A stretch of DNA of 64,000 nucleotides from Bacteroidota bacterium. Lineage in GTDB: Bacteria; Bacteroidota; Ignavibacteria; Ignavibacteriales; Melioribacteraceae. This document shows, piece after piece, positions 54,164-63,190 of this stretch (positions are counted from its first letter, which is position 1; every line of letters begins with the position of its first letter). The stretch lies in contig JAEXUB010000272.1 of assembly GCA_023453125.1 (NCBI GenBank), forward strand, positions 15,392 to 79,391, given 5' to 3'. A program made the translations under genes and the position numbers. Under the pieces are notes generated by a model. That model was not told the origin of the DNA and searched no databases. It saw only the letters and a program-made list of their open reading frames with translations.

Positions 54164-54196
54164 TAAAAATGCCATCGCTCTTAAGCTGATGGCATT
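54164..54196 (-). terminator. Terminator of glgC
   Basis: Minus-strand stem AATGCCATC / GATGGCATT (54196-54188 with 54176-54168), extended by an inner GCT/AGC pair, then TTTTTATTA. It lies between glgC and the uvrC start, so it ends the glgC transcript. Confidence 0.8.
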
Positions 54197-54219
54197 GTTT
54201 GAAAAAATTATCCGTGGAA

Positions 54220-55455
54220 TTAAAATTTATAGTTTTTCGGAATAATCACAATTCCCGTTTCAGAAACGGTAAAACGTTTCTTGTCCGCGTCAATATCAAA
54301 ACCAATCTCGGCTCCTTCGGGTATAACAACATTTTTATCTATAATAGCCCTTCTCACACGGGCATGCCTTCCTATGTTGCAGTTATCGAATATGATTGAA
54401 TCGGTTATATATGAATATGAATTAACGCGCACGTTAAATCCCAATATTGATCTTTCCACAAGACCTCCGGATACTATTGACCCGTCGGTAATAAGAGAAT
54501 TGAAAGCGCGCCCTACTCGCTCACCTTCATGCGAAACTGTCTTTACAGGGGGGAACTGGAGCTGCTTTGTCCTCATTGGCCAGGAGCTGTCGTAGAAATT
54601 GAATAACGGATTAACGCTAATTAAATCCATGCTGGCTGCATAATAGCTGTCGATTGTACCTACGTCAACCCAGTAGGGAATATCCTTCTTATTCTCATCT
54701 TCAAACCGGTAGGCATAAACGGGATTCCCTTTCTTAATCATATAGGGAATAACATCCTTTCCAAAATCAAGGTTGGGTACCTTCTCCTGTTCCATATTAT
54801 TTATTACTTCCTTAAGCACATTAATATTGAAAACATAAATACCCATACTTGCAAAGCTGTAATCCTGTTTATCCGGAATAACCGGGGGTTTTTCCGGTTT
54901 TTCAATAAATGATTTAACCTTGTAGTTTTTATTTATCTCAAGAACTCCGAATCTGTTAGCCATTGATTTTTCAATTTCAATACTTGCAATAGTCAGATCT
55001 GCATTATTATCAAGATGGTACTGAATCATTTTCAAATAATCCATCTTGTAGATATGGTCGCCGGAGAGTATTAATACATACTTAAATTCCCTTTCATCCA
55101 TCAGATTGAAATTCTGCTGGATTGCATTTGCCGTTCCGAGATACCAGTTATTGCTTACTTTTAGCTGGGGCGGTACCGAGAAAATAAATTCGCTAAGTTC
55201 CGGATTAAAAATATTCCAGGCGCTGTATAAATGGCGGTTGAGGGAATCTGATTTGTACTGGGTAAGAACATAAATTTTCCTCATTCCGGAGTTAAGGCAG
55301 TTCGAAAGAGCAAAGTCTATTATTCTGTATTTACCTCCGAAAGGAACCGAAGGTTTCGTCCTTTCTTTGGTGAGGGGATAGAGTCGTTCCCCCTGCCCTC
55401 CGGCAAGAATCATTGTTAATGTATTGCGGAGTATTGATGATCCCGTTATAGCCAT
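54220..55455 (-). CDS. glgC: Glucose-1-phosphate adenylyltransferase (ADP-glucose pyrophosphorylase)
   Basis: Makes ADP-glucose for glycogen synthesis. 411 residues: MILAGGQGERLYPLTKERTKPSVPFGG nucleotide-binding/regulatory start (seen here as AGGQGERLYPLTKERTKP), YVLTQYKSDSLNRH, SGDHIYKMDY, and the C-terminal left-handed beta-helix region (IIDKNVVIPEGAEIGF). Single gene with its own promoter and terminator; no other glycogen genes are in the window. Confidence 0.95.
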   Translation of the reverse strand: MAITGSSILRNTLTMILAGGQGERLYPLTKERTKPSVPFGGKYRIIDFALSNCLNSGMRKIYVLTQYKSDSLNRHLYSAWNIFNPELSEFIFSVPPQLKVSNNWYLGTANAIQQNFNLMDEREFKYVLILSGDHIYKMDYLKMIQYHLDNNADLTIASIEIEKSMANRFGVLEINKNYKVKSFIEKPEKPPVIPDKQDYSFASMGIYVFNINVLKEVINNMEQEKVPNLDFGKDVIPYMIKKGNPVYAYRFEDENKKDIPYWVDVGTIDSYYAASMDLISVNPLFNFYDSSWPMRTKQLQFPPVKTVSHEGERVGRAFNSLITDGSIVSGGLVERSILGFNVRVNSYSYITDSIIFDNCNIGRHARVRRAIIDKNVVIPEGAEIGFDIDADKKRFTVSETGIVIIPKNYKF

Positions 55456-55477
55456 TTTTTCTCCTCGCCTTTTTTTA

Positions 55478-55509
55478 CAAAATTATTCAATTAACTCCTA
55501 TTTGGCAAT
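55478..55509 (-). promoter_or_regulatory. Bacteroidetes-type promoter of glgC
   Basis: On the minus strand ATTG (55509-55506), exactly 20 bp, then TAATTTTG (55485-55478), a perfect TAnnTTTG box with a one-mismatch -33. The ATG at 55455 lies 22 bp further, after a GAGGAGA site. Confidence 0.5.
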
Positions 55510-55558
55510 TTAAGTTATGGTTAAGTTTACTTAAATTTAACCCGGAAAGTAAGAAAAT

Positions 55559-57253
55559 ATGAAAAAAATATTTAAATATTCCGCAGTAATACTGGCCCTT
55601 CTGGCCGCCGTTGTATTATATATTTCCTATAATACCTCCATTCCAGTGGCCGACCTGGTGCAGAATGCACCGGATTATATATCCAAACTGGAAACCCCTG
55701 ACATTAATGCTGAATATATTGAAAATTACGCCTCCCCGGTTCAAAAAGTGATGGATATCCTCCATTATGAAATTAACCTCGACCTATATCCTGAAGAAAA
55801 GAAAATTGCGGGAAAAACTATTATAAACCTTATTGCCAAAGGAATTAATAAAATTGATCTCAACTTTTACGACAATTTTAAGATACAAAGTATTAAAGTA
55901 AACGGGAATGGAGTCAAATTTGAGAATGAAGATACAAGACTTACCCTCTTTACCTCGGGATTATTAAAAGATACCTCCTCAATTGAGATCAATTATTACG
56001 GAAAGCCTAAAAATCTTGGCTTCGGCTCATTTACATTCGGCGAGAAAAACGGGAAGTCCTTTATTTATACGATGAGCGAACCGGTCTTTGCATCAACCTG
56101 GTTTCCCTGCAACGACATCCCGACTGATAAAGCGCAGTTCGACATAAAAATCACAAATGACTCCTCAATGGTATCGGTATCCAACGGCAATCTGATATCG
56201 GTAAAAACAAACGGCACCCGGAGGACTTACCATTGGAAAACCGTTTACCCGATGGCCACTTATCTTGCAGCTGTTTATTCTGCGGCTTATGCAAATTTTA
56301 ACGAAGAATATGAATCCGCAGCAAAAATAAAGATGCCCATTGTCTACTATGTTACTCCTGAAAAACTTGAAAGTGCAAAGCGCGATTTTTCAATTCACAA
56401 AGAGGCAATCGAAGTCTTTTCGCGCCTTTTCGGGGAATACCCTTTTATAAAAGAAAAGTATGGTGTTGCAGAGTTCCTCTGGAATAAAGGAGCCCTTGAA
56501 AACCAGACAATTACCGGACTGGGTTCTGTCTTTATCTCCGGTTTGGGAATGCAGAAGGATATTCTAATACACGAGCTTGCCCATTCCTGGTGGGGCAATT
56601 CTGTTTCCCCAAAGGAATGGAAAGATATCTGGCTTAATGAAGGATTGGCTACATACTCAACGGCTCTCTACTATGAAGCCGTATCCGATATCCGCTCCCT
56701 ATTCTCAACAATGCGTCAGTATTATGGGGAATTCCCGAAAGGGACCCTTTACAATCCCGAAGCAGATATGTTCGGGCGATTGATTTATGATAAAGGGGCG
56801 TGGACATTTCATATGCTCCGGAAAGAAATTGGAGACTCAACATTCTTCAGGATGCTGAAAGAATACTATAAGAATTTCAGTTACAAAAACGCATCCACTG
56901 CAGATCTGCAGGCTGTCTGCGAATCGGTCTCTAAGAAAAAACTTGATTACTTCTTTAAACAGTGGGTTTATGAAGGAATAGGAATAATTAAAGCAGATTA
57001 TACCTATGAAACAGTAAAACAGAATGATAACTCATACAATGTAAGAATAATCATTAAGCAGGTACAGGATGGATTTCCCGTTTATTGCTTCCCGCTTGAC
57101 ATTCAGGTGAATTCCGGGGAGGAGAAGAAAATGCTTAAGACAGTATATATTACTAAAAAAGAATCAGTTTTTGAGCTTAAAACAGATTTTTTACCTCAAA
57201 ACGTAACCTTGGATCCTTATGGCTGGGTGCTTGCAAAGTTTAACAAAAAATAA
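55559..57253 (+). CDS. M1-family zinc aminopeptidase, membrane-anchored
   Basis: 564 residues. N-terminal helix (~7-23) likely a signal anchor or uncleaved signal. Zinc site H338-E-L-A-H342 with E361 (WLNEGLATYS), and an aminopeptidase exopeptidase motif GALEN (311-315) in place of GAMEN. N-terminal beta-domain from ~65 (HYEINLDLYPEEKKIAGKT). It lacks the large helical C-terminal domain of PepN, so it is a short M1 form, probably acting in the periplasm on peptides. Confidence 0.9.
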   Translation: MKKIFKYSAVILALLAAVVLYISYNTSIPVADLVQNAPDYISKLETPDINAEYIENYASPVQKVMDILHYEINLDLYPEEKKIAGKTIINLIAKGINKIDLNFYDNFKIQSIKVNGNGVKFENEDTRLTLFTSGLLKDTSSIEINYYGKPKNLGFGSFTFGEKNGKSFIYTMSEPVFASTWFPCNDIPTDKAQFDIKITNDSSMVSVSNGNLISVKTNGTRRTYHWKTVYPMATYLAAVYSAAYANFNEEYESAAKIKMPIVYYVTPEKLESAKRDFSIHKEAIEVFSRLFGEYPFIKEKYGVAEFLWNKGALENQTITGLGSVFISGLGMQKDILIHELAHSWWGNSVSPKEWKDIWLNEGLATYSTALYYEAVSDIRSLFSTMRQYYGEFPKGTLYNPEADMFGRLIYDKGAWTFHMLRKEIGDSTFFRMLKEYYKNFSYKNASTADLQAVCESVSKKKLDYFFKQWVYEGIGIIKADYTYETVKQNDNSYNVRIIIKQVQDGFPVYCFPLDIQVNSGEEKKMLKTVYITKKESVFELKTDFLPQNVTLDPYGWVLAKFNKK

Positions 57254-57313
57254 TCATTTTGTAACCATATTTTAACTTTTTCTTTTAAATTTAAGGATTG
57301 AATAGAATCGATA

Positions 57314-58042
57314 ATGAGCTCAGTTAATATATTTATATCCGATGTACATTTAGGGCTGCAGTCCCCTGAAAAAGAAAGGGATAAAGAAAACCGCCTCGTA
57401 AAGCTTCTTGAAGAAGTAGGCTCCGGCGCAGACCGGATTTTCATTCTGGGGGATTTATTCGACTACTGGTTTGAATACCGGAGAGTTATTCAAAAAGGAT
57501 TTCTAAAAACACTTGCCGGATTGCAGGTATTGGCCGAAAAAGGAGTTGAAATTCATTACATTATCGGGAATCACGATTTCCTGCACGATAATTTCTTTGA
57601 AAAGGAAATTGGCATTAAGAAAGTATACCAGGATCCCTTTGAAATTGTGATTGAGGGGAAAAAGTTCTATCTTGGACACGGAGACGGACTTGTAAAAAAC
57701 GACATCGGATACCTGATTCTTAAGAAAATTTTGCGTAACCGTTTCCTGCAATGGTTTTATTCAATTATTCATCCCGATTTCGGAATCTGGCTGGCAAGTT
57801 CTACTAGCAAGACGAGCCGCGAATATACCAAAGCAAAAAATTACGGCGAAGTGGATGGAATGTTTGAAGAAGCTAAGAAAAGAATTGACAAGGGGTATGA
57901 TTACGTTGTATTCGGACACCTTCACCAGAGAAAATTTGAAACATACAAACAGGGCACTTATATAAACCTCGGCTCCTGGCTGGATAAACCGTGTTACGGC
58001 ATCTTCACCGAAAATGAGTTTAAAATTATAGACTGGAAATAA
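57314..58042 (+). CDS. lpxH: UDP-2,3-diacylglucosamine pyrophosphatase-like protein
   Basis: Calcineurin-type metallophosphoesterase of 242 residues: ISDVHLG (metal D/H), ILGDLFDYWFEY, IIGNHDF, LGHGDGL and VFGHLHQRK, in the spacing of LpxH. LpxH cleaves UDP-2,3-diacylglucosamine to lipid X in lipid A synthesis. The specific assignment rests on the FDYWFEY and HGDGL elements; other UDP-sugar phosphoesterases remain possible. Followed by the PBP1A gene after 1 base. Confidence 0.85.
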   Translation: MSSVNIFISDVHLGLQSPEKERDKENRLVKLLEEVGSGADRIFILGDLFDYWFEYRRVIQKGFLKTLAGLQVLAEKGVEIHYIIGNHDFLHDNFFEKEIGIKKVYQDPFEIVIEGKKFYLGHGDGLVKNDIGYLILKKILRNRFLQWFYSIIHPDFGIWLASSTSKTSREYTKAKNYGEVDGMFEEAKKRIDKGYDYVVFGHLHQRKFETYKQGTYINLGSWLDKPCYGIFTENEFKIIDWK

Positions 58043-58043
58043 A

Positions 58044-60329
58044 ATGATTCAGCAGAAAAGTTTTTCACAGCCTCCTAAACCGCCTGCAAAGAAAAAAGGG
58101 AATGGAGGGAAATTAAAAATATTCCTTATTGTTATGGGAGTACTTTTTATTGCCTTCGCGGCATTTATAATCTCCGGACTCCCCTCTCTAGAGGAGCTTG
58201 AAAATCCGACTACTTCGCTGGCTACAGAAGTTTACGGCATTGACCAGAAATTGATAGGAACTTATTCTGCCGAGGCAAGAATAGAAGTAAAGTTCAGCGA
58301 CCTGCCCCCCCATCTTGTTAACGCCCTTATTGCAACCGAAGACCGCTCTTTTTATAATCACTGGGGAGTTGACGTTCCACGCATATTTAAAGCGGGAATT
58401 AAATACATTTTTACATTTAAGAAGTCGGGCGCCAGCACAATTACTCAGCAGCTGGCAAAGAATCTTTACAACCTTAAGGAAGGGGAAGAGAATCCTTTTG
58501 AGACAGTAGTTAGAAAAATTAGAGAATGGATAACCGCAGTTCAGATTGAGAAGAATTATACCAAGCAGGAAATAATTGAGATGTATTTCAACATCTCTCC
58601 ATTCGGAAGAGGTGCATTCGGGATTGAAATGGCTTCCCGCGCATACTTCAAAAAAAGCGTTAAGAATTTGAATGTTAATGAATCTGCGATGTTGGTCGCT
58701 ATTCTTAAAGGGGCCATTTATGATCCTAGGATAAGGCCCGAGCTCGCTCTGGCAAGAAGAAACCTGGTCTTGGATAATATGGTCGATATGGATTTTCTGC
58801 GCACCGATGAATGCGAAAAATTAAAAGCAGAACCGATTAAAGACTACCGTGATAATATGGCCCAGGGGCCTAAATCCACAATAGCCGGGCATTTTCTTGA
58901 GTTTATTAAAACAAAGGCAAGGGCAATTGCAAAGAAACACGGCTACAACCTTGAAAGAGACGGTTTAAAGATTTATACCACCATAGATTCCAGAATGCAG
59001 GAAGCGGCAAATGCAGCGGTAAAAGCTCATCTGGACAAATTCCAGCCTGATTTTGATAAATACTGGAAATGGGAAAGAAACCGTGCTCTGCTTGATGACC
59101 TGGTTAACAAAGCAATTAAAAACAGGGGAGATTATATTGCTGCCTCCGACGCGAAAAGAAATTCCATTGCCGGTTTTCTGCGCAACGACCAGCAATTTAT
59201 AGATTCAGTTAAAAGAGCCGCTACTCTTATTGAAGTCGGTTTTGTTGCGATTGACCCTTCCAACGGGCAAATTAGGGCGCTGGTAGGGGGAAGAGATCCT
59301 AAGAACTGGAGAGGATGGAATCACGCAACGAATGCAAGGCAGCCTGGTTCTGCGTTCAAACCATTTACCTATCTCGCCGCAATACAGAACGGATTATATC
59401 CTGCCTACTCTATTATGGATCAGGAATTCGACTATAACGGATGGAATCCTAAAAACTTTGATATGAAAACGACTAACAGGTTTATGACCCTCAGAGAAGC
59501 TCTCAGGCATTCTATCAATACGGTTACGTCAAGAATTATTGTTGAAGGGCACGTTAGCCCTAATGACGTAGGGGAGGTCTGCAAAGCCCTTGGCATTAAA
59601 TCAAAGCTGGATTTATTCCCTTCAATTGCGCTCGGTACTTCAATCGTAACTCCGCTGGAACTGGTTTCGGCTTATGCTACAATTGCAAATAAGGGAATCT
59701 TTAATGAACCGATTGCTATCCTTAAGATTACCGATAAATACGGAATGGTAATAGAGAATTTTACATCGCAGAAGAGAGAAGCAATTTCTGAAGAAGACGC
59801 GTATATGATTACAAATATGCTCGAAGATGCTTTGAACAGAGGAACCGGCGCCAGGTCGCGTCAGTATTTCCAGTTCCCTGCAGCAGGTAAAACCGGTACT
59901 GCACAGAACTTTAAAGATGCCTGGTATGTAGGCTTTACGCCGCGACTTGCAGCAGGTGTTTGGGTAGGATTTGACGATGAAAGAATATCATATAATTCTA
60001 CAAACGGACAGGGCGCTTATGCTGCACTTCCTATCTGGGCTATGTTTATGAGAGACTCATATACAAAATGCCGGATTCCGCAGGATGCATTCTCTTTACC
60101 CGAAAGCGGAGACATTGTATCGGTTCCTTTTGCCGCTTATACCGTTAATGAACTCGGCGACCCGAAGATTATGCCGGAGAACGGACGGGGGGATGTAATT
60201 ACCGACATTATTAACACAAAGAAAAGCAAAGTAGATTTTTACGACCCGAGAGCGCATTACAGAGTTAGAACCTTTGACCGGTTTATGATAAAGGATACAA
60301 CGGCGCATCAGGCAGAGGAAATCAGATAG
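58044..60329 (+). CDS. mrcA: Penicillin-binding protein 1A (bifunctional peptidoglycan synthase)
   Basis: 761 residues: Pro/Lys-rich cytoplasmic tail, one membrane helix (~24-45), GT51 glycosyltransferase domain with catalytic ATEDRSFYNHWGVD and GASTITQQLAKNL, and a C-terminal transpeptidase with PGSAFKPFTY (SxxK), SIN (HSINTVTSR) and KTGTA. The central stretch ~300-395 between domains is longer than in minimal class A PBPs. Polymerises and crosslinks peptidoglycan. It follows lpxH with a 1-base gap. Confidence 0.95.
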   Translation: MIQQKSFSQPPKPPAKKKGNGGKLKIFLIVMGVLFIAFAAFIISGLPSLEELENPTTSLATEVYGIDQKLIGTYSAEARIEVKFSDLPPHLVNALIATEDRSFYNHWGVDVPRIFKAGIKYIFTFKKSGASTITQQLAKNLYNLKEGEENPFETVVRKIREWITAVQIEKNYTKQEIIEMYFNISPFGRGAFGIEMASRAYFKKSVKNLNVNESAMLVAILKGAIYDPRIRPELALARRNLVLDNMVDMDFLRTDECEKLKAEPIKDYRDNMAQGPKSTIAGHFLEFIKTKARAIAKKHGYNLERDGLKIYTTIDSRMQEAANAAVKAHLDKFQPDFDKYWKWERNRALLDDLVNKAIKNRGDYIAASDAKRNSIAGFLRNDQQFIDSVKRAATLIEVGFVAIDPSNGQIRALVGGRDPKNWRGWNHATNARQPGSAFKPFTYLAAIQNGLYPAYSIMDQEFDYNGWNPKNFDMKTTNRFMTLREALRHSINTVTSRIIVEGHVSPNDVGEVCKALGIKSKLDLFPSIALGTSIVTPLELVSAYATIANKGIFNEPIAILKITDKYGMVIENFTSQKREAISEEDAYMITNMLEDALNRGTGARSRQYFQFPAAGKTGTAQNFKDAWYVGFTPRLAAGVWVGFDDERISYNSTNGQGAYAALPIWAMFMRDSYTKCRIPQDAFSLPESGDIVSVPFAAYTVNELGDPKIMPENGRGDVITDIINTKKSKVDFYDPRAHYRVRTFDRFMIKDTTAHQAEEIR

Positions 60330-60372
60330 TTTCATTTTAAAGAAATGTTCTTTATCTTTAGAGCCCAAATTT

Positions 60373-60455
60373 GCCCGGATGGTGGAATTGGTAGACACGC
60401 TAGGTTCAGGGTCTAGTTCACGTACGTGGGTGGGGGTTCGAGTCCCCCTTCGGGC
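60373..60455 (+). tRNA. tRNA-Leu (anticodon CAG)
   Basis: Acceptor stem GCCCGGA (60373-60379) pairs with TTCGGGC (60449-60455), including one G-U pair; D-arm GGTAGACACGC, anticodon loop TTCAGGG giving CAG, a long variable arm (CACG/CGTG stem) typical of class II leucine tRNA, and GGTTCGAGTCC T-arm. CCA is not encoded (ACA AAA follows the discriminator). It lies 43 bp after the PBP1A stop codon. Confidence 0.96.
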
Positions 60456-60457
60456 AC

Positions 60458-60486
60458 AAAAACCCGGCTATAAGCCGGGTTTTTTA
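60458..60486 (+). terminator. Terminator after tRNA-Leu
   Basis: Stem AAACCCGGCT / AGCCGGGTTT with an ATA loop and a T run (TTTTTTATT), starting 3 bases after the tRNA. The next 195 bases (60487-60681) contain no gene, repeat or structure that I recognise. Confidence 0.92.
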
Positions 60487-60681
60487 TTGATTTTCGAACA
60501 TTTCCCCTCCTTTTGGTAAAATTATTCTTTTTTTCTCTTTTTTCAGGATAACCTGTAACCTGCCGCTTCCCCCTTTAGTCTTAAATATTGAGTGAAAAAA
60601 TGTTCTTGCAATAAATAATGAAGATTCTGTAACCGGAACAGAAAAATTTAAGTCAAAAGTAATAAATAACAGGAGGCAGCA

Positions 60682-61080
60682 ATGCACGAAGAAATGATTC
60701 CAATCGTAATGTTTTTAGTAATAGGATTAGTCCTATCATTATACTTCTTTTTCCGTTCTAAAGACAGGCAGTTAATAATCGAGAAAGGTTTATCACCGGA
60801 ATTAATTGAGAACCTTTTCAGGTCAAGAAGAAATCCTTTTATCTGGCTCAAAGTAGGTATTATAACCGCCTGCGGTTCTCTAGGGGTTTTAATCGGCAAC
60901 TTTTTAATGTGGCAGTATCCGGAACACTATTGGGATGATGAATTAAATAAGGCAATTGCGAATCCCAATGAATCTATGATGGCATTCTCAATCTTCTTTA
61001 TGATCGGTTTGGGCTTCGTTCTCGCATTCATCGTCTCCCGCAAAATGGAAATAGAAGAAGAAAGAAGAAATAGAGTTTAA
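60682..61080 (+). CDS. Small two- or three-helix inner-membrane protein, DUF6249-like
   Basis: 132 residues with helices ~5-24, ~53-75 and ~97-118. Between the first two lies a basic cytoplasmic-type segment (FRSKDRQLIIEKGLSPELIE), the feature I associate with the DUF6249 group; that family name is from memory and tentative. A textbook AGGAGG lies 6 bp before the ATG, one of the strongest in the window. A bidirectional terminator follows. Function unknown. Confidence 0.75.
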   Translation: MHEEMIPIVMFLVIGLVLSLYFFFRSKDRQLIIEKGLSPELIENLFRSRRNPFIWLKVGIITACGSLGVLIGNFLMWQYPEHYWDDELNKAIANPNESMMAFSIFFMIGLGFVLAFIVSRKMEIEEERRNRV

Positions 61081-61100
61081 TCGGTTATATCCTTAATAAA

Positions 61101-61130
61101 AAAAAGACACGCTTATGCGTGTCTTTTTTT
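61101..61130. terminator. Bidirectional terminator between the small membrane protein and trxB
   Basis: 12-bp perfect stem AAAAAGACACGC / GCGTGTCTTTTT with a TTAT loop and A/T-rich flanks on both sides, between two convergent genes. Confidence 0.9.
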
Positions 61131-61151
61131 ATACTCAATCTGAGAACAGAA

Positions 61152-62105
61152 TTATGCTAAATCATTTTCCTGCAGGTATCTCTGCGCGTCCAGAGATGCC
61201 ATACATCCGCTTCCTGCTGCTGTAATTGCCTGGCGGTAAGTTTTATCTGCAACGTCTCCTGCCGCAAACACCCCTTCGATGTTTGTATGTGTTGTTCCCG
61301 GTTTAACAGTCAGATAGCCGGTTTCATCCATATCCAGAATGTCTTTGAAGATCATCGTATTCGGCTGATGTCCTATTCCCATAAAGATACCGTCTACTTT
61401 AACTTCTGTAAGAGAACCATCTTTTGTATTCTGTATAAGAGCGCCGGTAACCATTTTCCTGCCGTCGGGGAACTCAGTACCAAGAATTTCTTTGATTGTA
61501 GCGTTAAGCATAAATTTAATTTTTGGATTCTTCTTGGCGCGATCAAGCATTATCTTTGAAGCCCTGAATTCTTCGCGGCGGTGGATTATTGTTACTTCAG
61601 ATGCAAAGTGAGTAAGGTGATTTGCTTCTTCCATTGCTGTATCCCCCCCTCCTATTACAAATACCTTAAGGTTTCTGTAAAAGAAGGCGTCGCAGGTAGC
61701 GCATGCTGAAACGCCGTAGCCTTTAAATTTCTGTTCAGATTCAATTCCAAGCCATTTAGCCGATGCGCCGGTAGATACAATTACTGAATCTGCGGTATAA
61801 ACTTCTTTTTCCGTCTTTAAAACAAAAGGCCTTTTTGAGAAATCGACTTCAATAATCTCTTTAAAATGGCATTCCGCGCCGAAACGCTGTGCCTGTTTTC
61901 TCATAGTATCCATTAGAACGGGACCCGTAATTCCGTGCTCAAATCCGGGGAAATTCTCAACTTCTGTAGTAATTGTAAGCTGACCGCCTGGCTGAATTCC
62001 TTCAAAAACAATCGGATTCATATTAGCTCTTGCAGAGTAAATTGCAGCTGTTAATCCTGCCGGCCCGGATCCTATAATTGCAACTTTGTAATGGTTATGT
62101 GACAT
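61152..62105 (-). CDS. trxB: Thioredoxin-disulfide reductase
   Basis: Flavoenzyme passing electrons from NADPH to thioredoxin. 317 residues from the ATG at 62105: FAD motif IIGSGPAGLTAAIYSARA, redox-active CATC in SACATCDAFF, NADPH motif VIGGGDTAMEEA, and C-terminal FAAGDVADKTYRQAITAAG. An in-frame TTG six bases earlier was rejected: GGAG is 7 bp before the ATG but only 1 bp before the TTG. Stands alone on the minus strand. Confidence 0.97.
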   Translation of the reverse strand: MSHNHYKVAIIGSGPAGLTAAIYSARANMNPIVFEGIQPGGQLTITTEVENFPGFEHGITGPVLMDTMRKQAQRFGAECHFKEIIEVDFSKRPFVLKTEKEVYTADSVIVSTGASAKWLGIESEQKFKGYGVSACATCDAFFYRNLKVFVIGGGDTAMEEANHLTHFASEVTIIHRREEFRASKIMLDRAKKNPKIKFMLNATIKEILGTEFPDGRKMVTGALIQNTKDGSLTEVKVDGIFMGIGHQPNTMIFKDILDMDETGYLTVKPGTTHTNIEGVFAAGDVADKTYRQAITAAGSGCMASLDAQRYLQENDLA

Positions 62106-62178
62106 TTTCAAACTCCAAAAATTATTCTTTTCAAATATATTCTTTTATTGGGTATGATGAAAAAAATTAAAAATTGAT

Positions 62179-62901
62179 TCATCCTTTTGGGGAAATACTA
62201 AAAAAAGCCTCTGTAAATTCCTCTTTTACCTCTTCAGAGTAAGGATTGTACTTATAAAAATCCCTGAACATTTGTTCCCTGTCATTCATTACAAAACGGG
62301 TGATTTTTGCAATTTCGGTCAGGCTCCTCATTTTAAGAGGAACCTCCTCAATCCCCATCCGGTTAAAAGCCCTTCCCAGATGGTGCATAAGGGTCAAATT
62401 AAGGGCCATAAGCCGGTCATGCTCTTTGGATGATAATAACACTATTTCCACTCCTAAACAGTCAGTTAAAAGGGCTCTAAACTCATTTTCAGCCTCTCCA
62501 GGGCATTTGAATAGAGTGACTGCCATTCTATGCCCTTTTACTCCTCCCGAGGCTGAATCGGGGCCGAATAACGGGTGCGCAAGTATAAATCCGTTCCCTT
62601 CGGGGAGATATTTTTTAAAGCATTTTTCGGGGTGCATTTTTACGGAAGATAGGTCAACCAGGATAGAGTCTTGGGGTATTTTTAAGCCGTTATCAGTGGC
62701 AAAATTTTCCACTTCGGAAATGGGTATTGCAAGGAAAATAAATTTTCGTTTAAAGCACTCTTCAAGAGATGCTCTTCTCGGTTCCCCCTGATTGCCTTCC
62801 CTGTCATAAAAAATCACATCGGCAAATTTGCTTAGTTCCTTTCCCCAAAAGGCTCCGAATCTGCCTGCTCCGATAATCGATATGCTAAAACCGGGCTCCA
62901 T
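62179..62901 (-). CDS. tyrA: Prephenate/arogenate dehydrogenase
   Basis: NAD(P)-dependent step of tyrosine synthesis. 240 residues, short for TyrA (usual ~280). N-terminal dinucleotide motif ISIIGAGRFGAFWG, then LVDLSSVKMHPEKC and the ILAHPLFGPDSAS motif with the substrate-binding His. No ACT domain at the C-terminus, so feedback control by tyrosine through that domain is absent. Its start directly follows the chorismate mutase stop, so the two are coupled. Confidence 0.88.
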   Translation of the reverse strand: MEPGFSISIIGAGRFGAFWGKELSKFADVIFYDREGNQGEPRRASLEECFKRKFIFLAIPISEVENFATDNGLKIPQDSILVDLSSVKMHPEKCFKKYLPEGNGFILAHPLFGPDSASGGVKGHRMAVTLFKCPGEAENEFRALLTDCLGVEIVLLSSKEHDRLMALNLTLMHHLGRAFNRMGIEEVPLKMRSLTEIAKITRFVMNDREQMFRDFYKYNPYSEEVKEEFTEAFFSISPKG

Positions 62902-63183
62902 TTATTTTCCCCTCTTCTGGATTCTGCGCGATTCTCTAATAAGATTCAGCCATAACTCCTCGGCGTGCTTTTCATCAATATTTAGATTCTTCGCGCTGCT
63001 TTTTATTCTGCCAAGTAATTCTTTTTCCCGGGCCGGATTAAAAATTTTCAATTTCATATTCCGTTTTACGAAACCGATCCTGTTTGCAATATTGTGCCTT
63101 TTGCCAATCAGTTCCAGAATTGCCTGGTCTATAATATCTATCTGAGCCCTGAAAATCTCGAGTTCATTTTTTCTGCTCTTCAT
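62902..63183 (-). CDS. Chorismate mutase (AroQ-type)
   Basis: Small all-helical enzyme converting chorismate to prephenate. ~93 residues: ELEIFRAQIDIIDQAILELIGKRH, then GFVKRNMKLKIFNPAREKEL and EELWLNLIRESRRIQ, the AroQ helix 1/2/3 pattern including the R-x-K and E/Q ligands. ATG at 63183 preferred over a GTG at 63189, which would overlap the AGGTGG ribosome-binding site. In many Bacteroidota this domain is fused to DAHP synthase or prephenate dehydratase; here it is separate. Confidence 0.88.
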   Translation of the reverse strand: MKSRKNELEIFRAQIDIIDQAILELIGKRHNIANRIGFVKRNMKLKIFNPAREKELLGRIKSSAKNLNIDEKHAEELWLNLIRESRRIQKRGK

Positions 63184-63190
63184 TTCCACC

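Noticed and set aside
60484..60687. 67-codon minus-strand frame between tRNA-Leu and the small membrane protein gene
   Set aside because: Low-complexity sequence, no ribosome-binding site, and it would end in the tRNA terminator; the stretch is more likely a promoter and leader region.
62300..62791. 163-codon plus-strand frame across tyrA
   Set aside because: Antisense shadow of a clear prephenate dehydrogenase; no domain or signal recognised.
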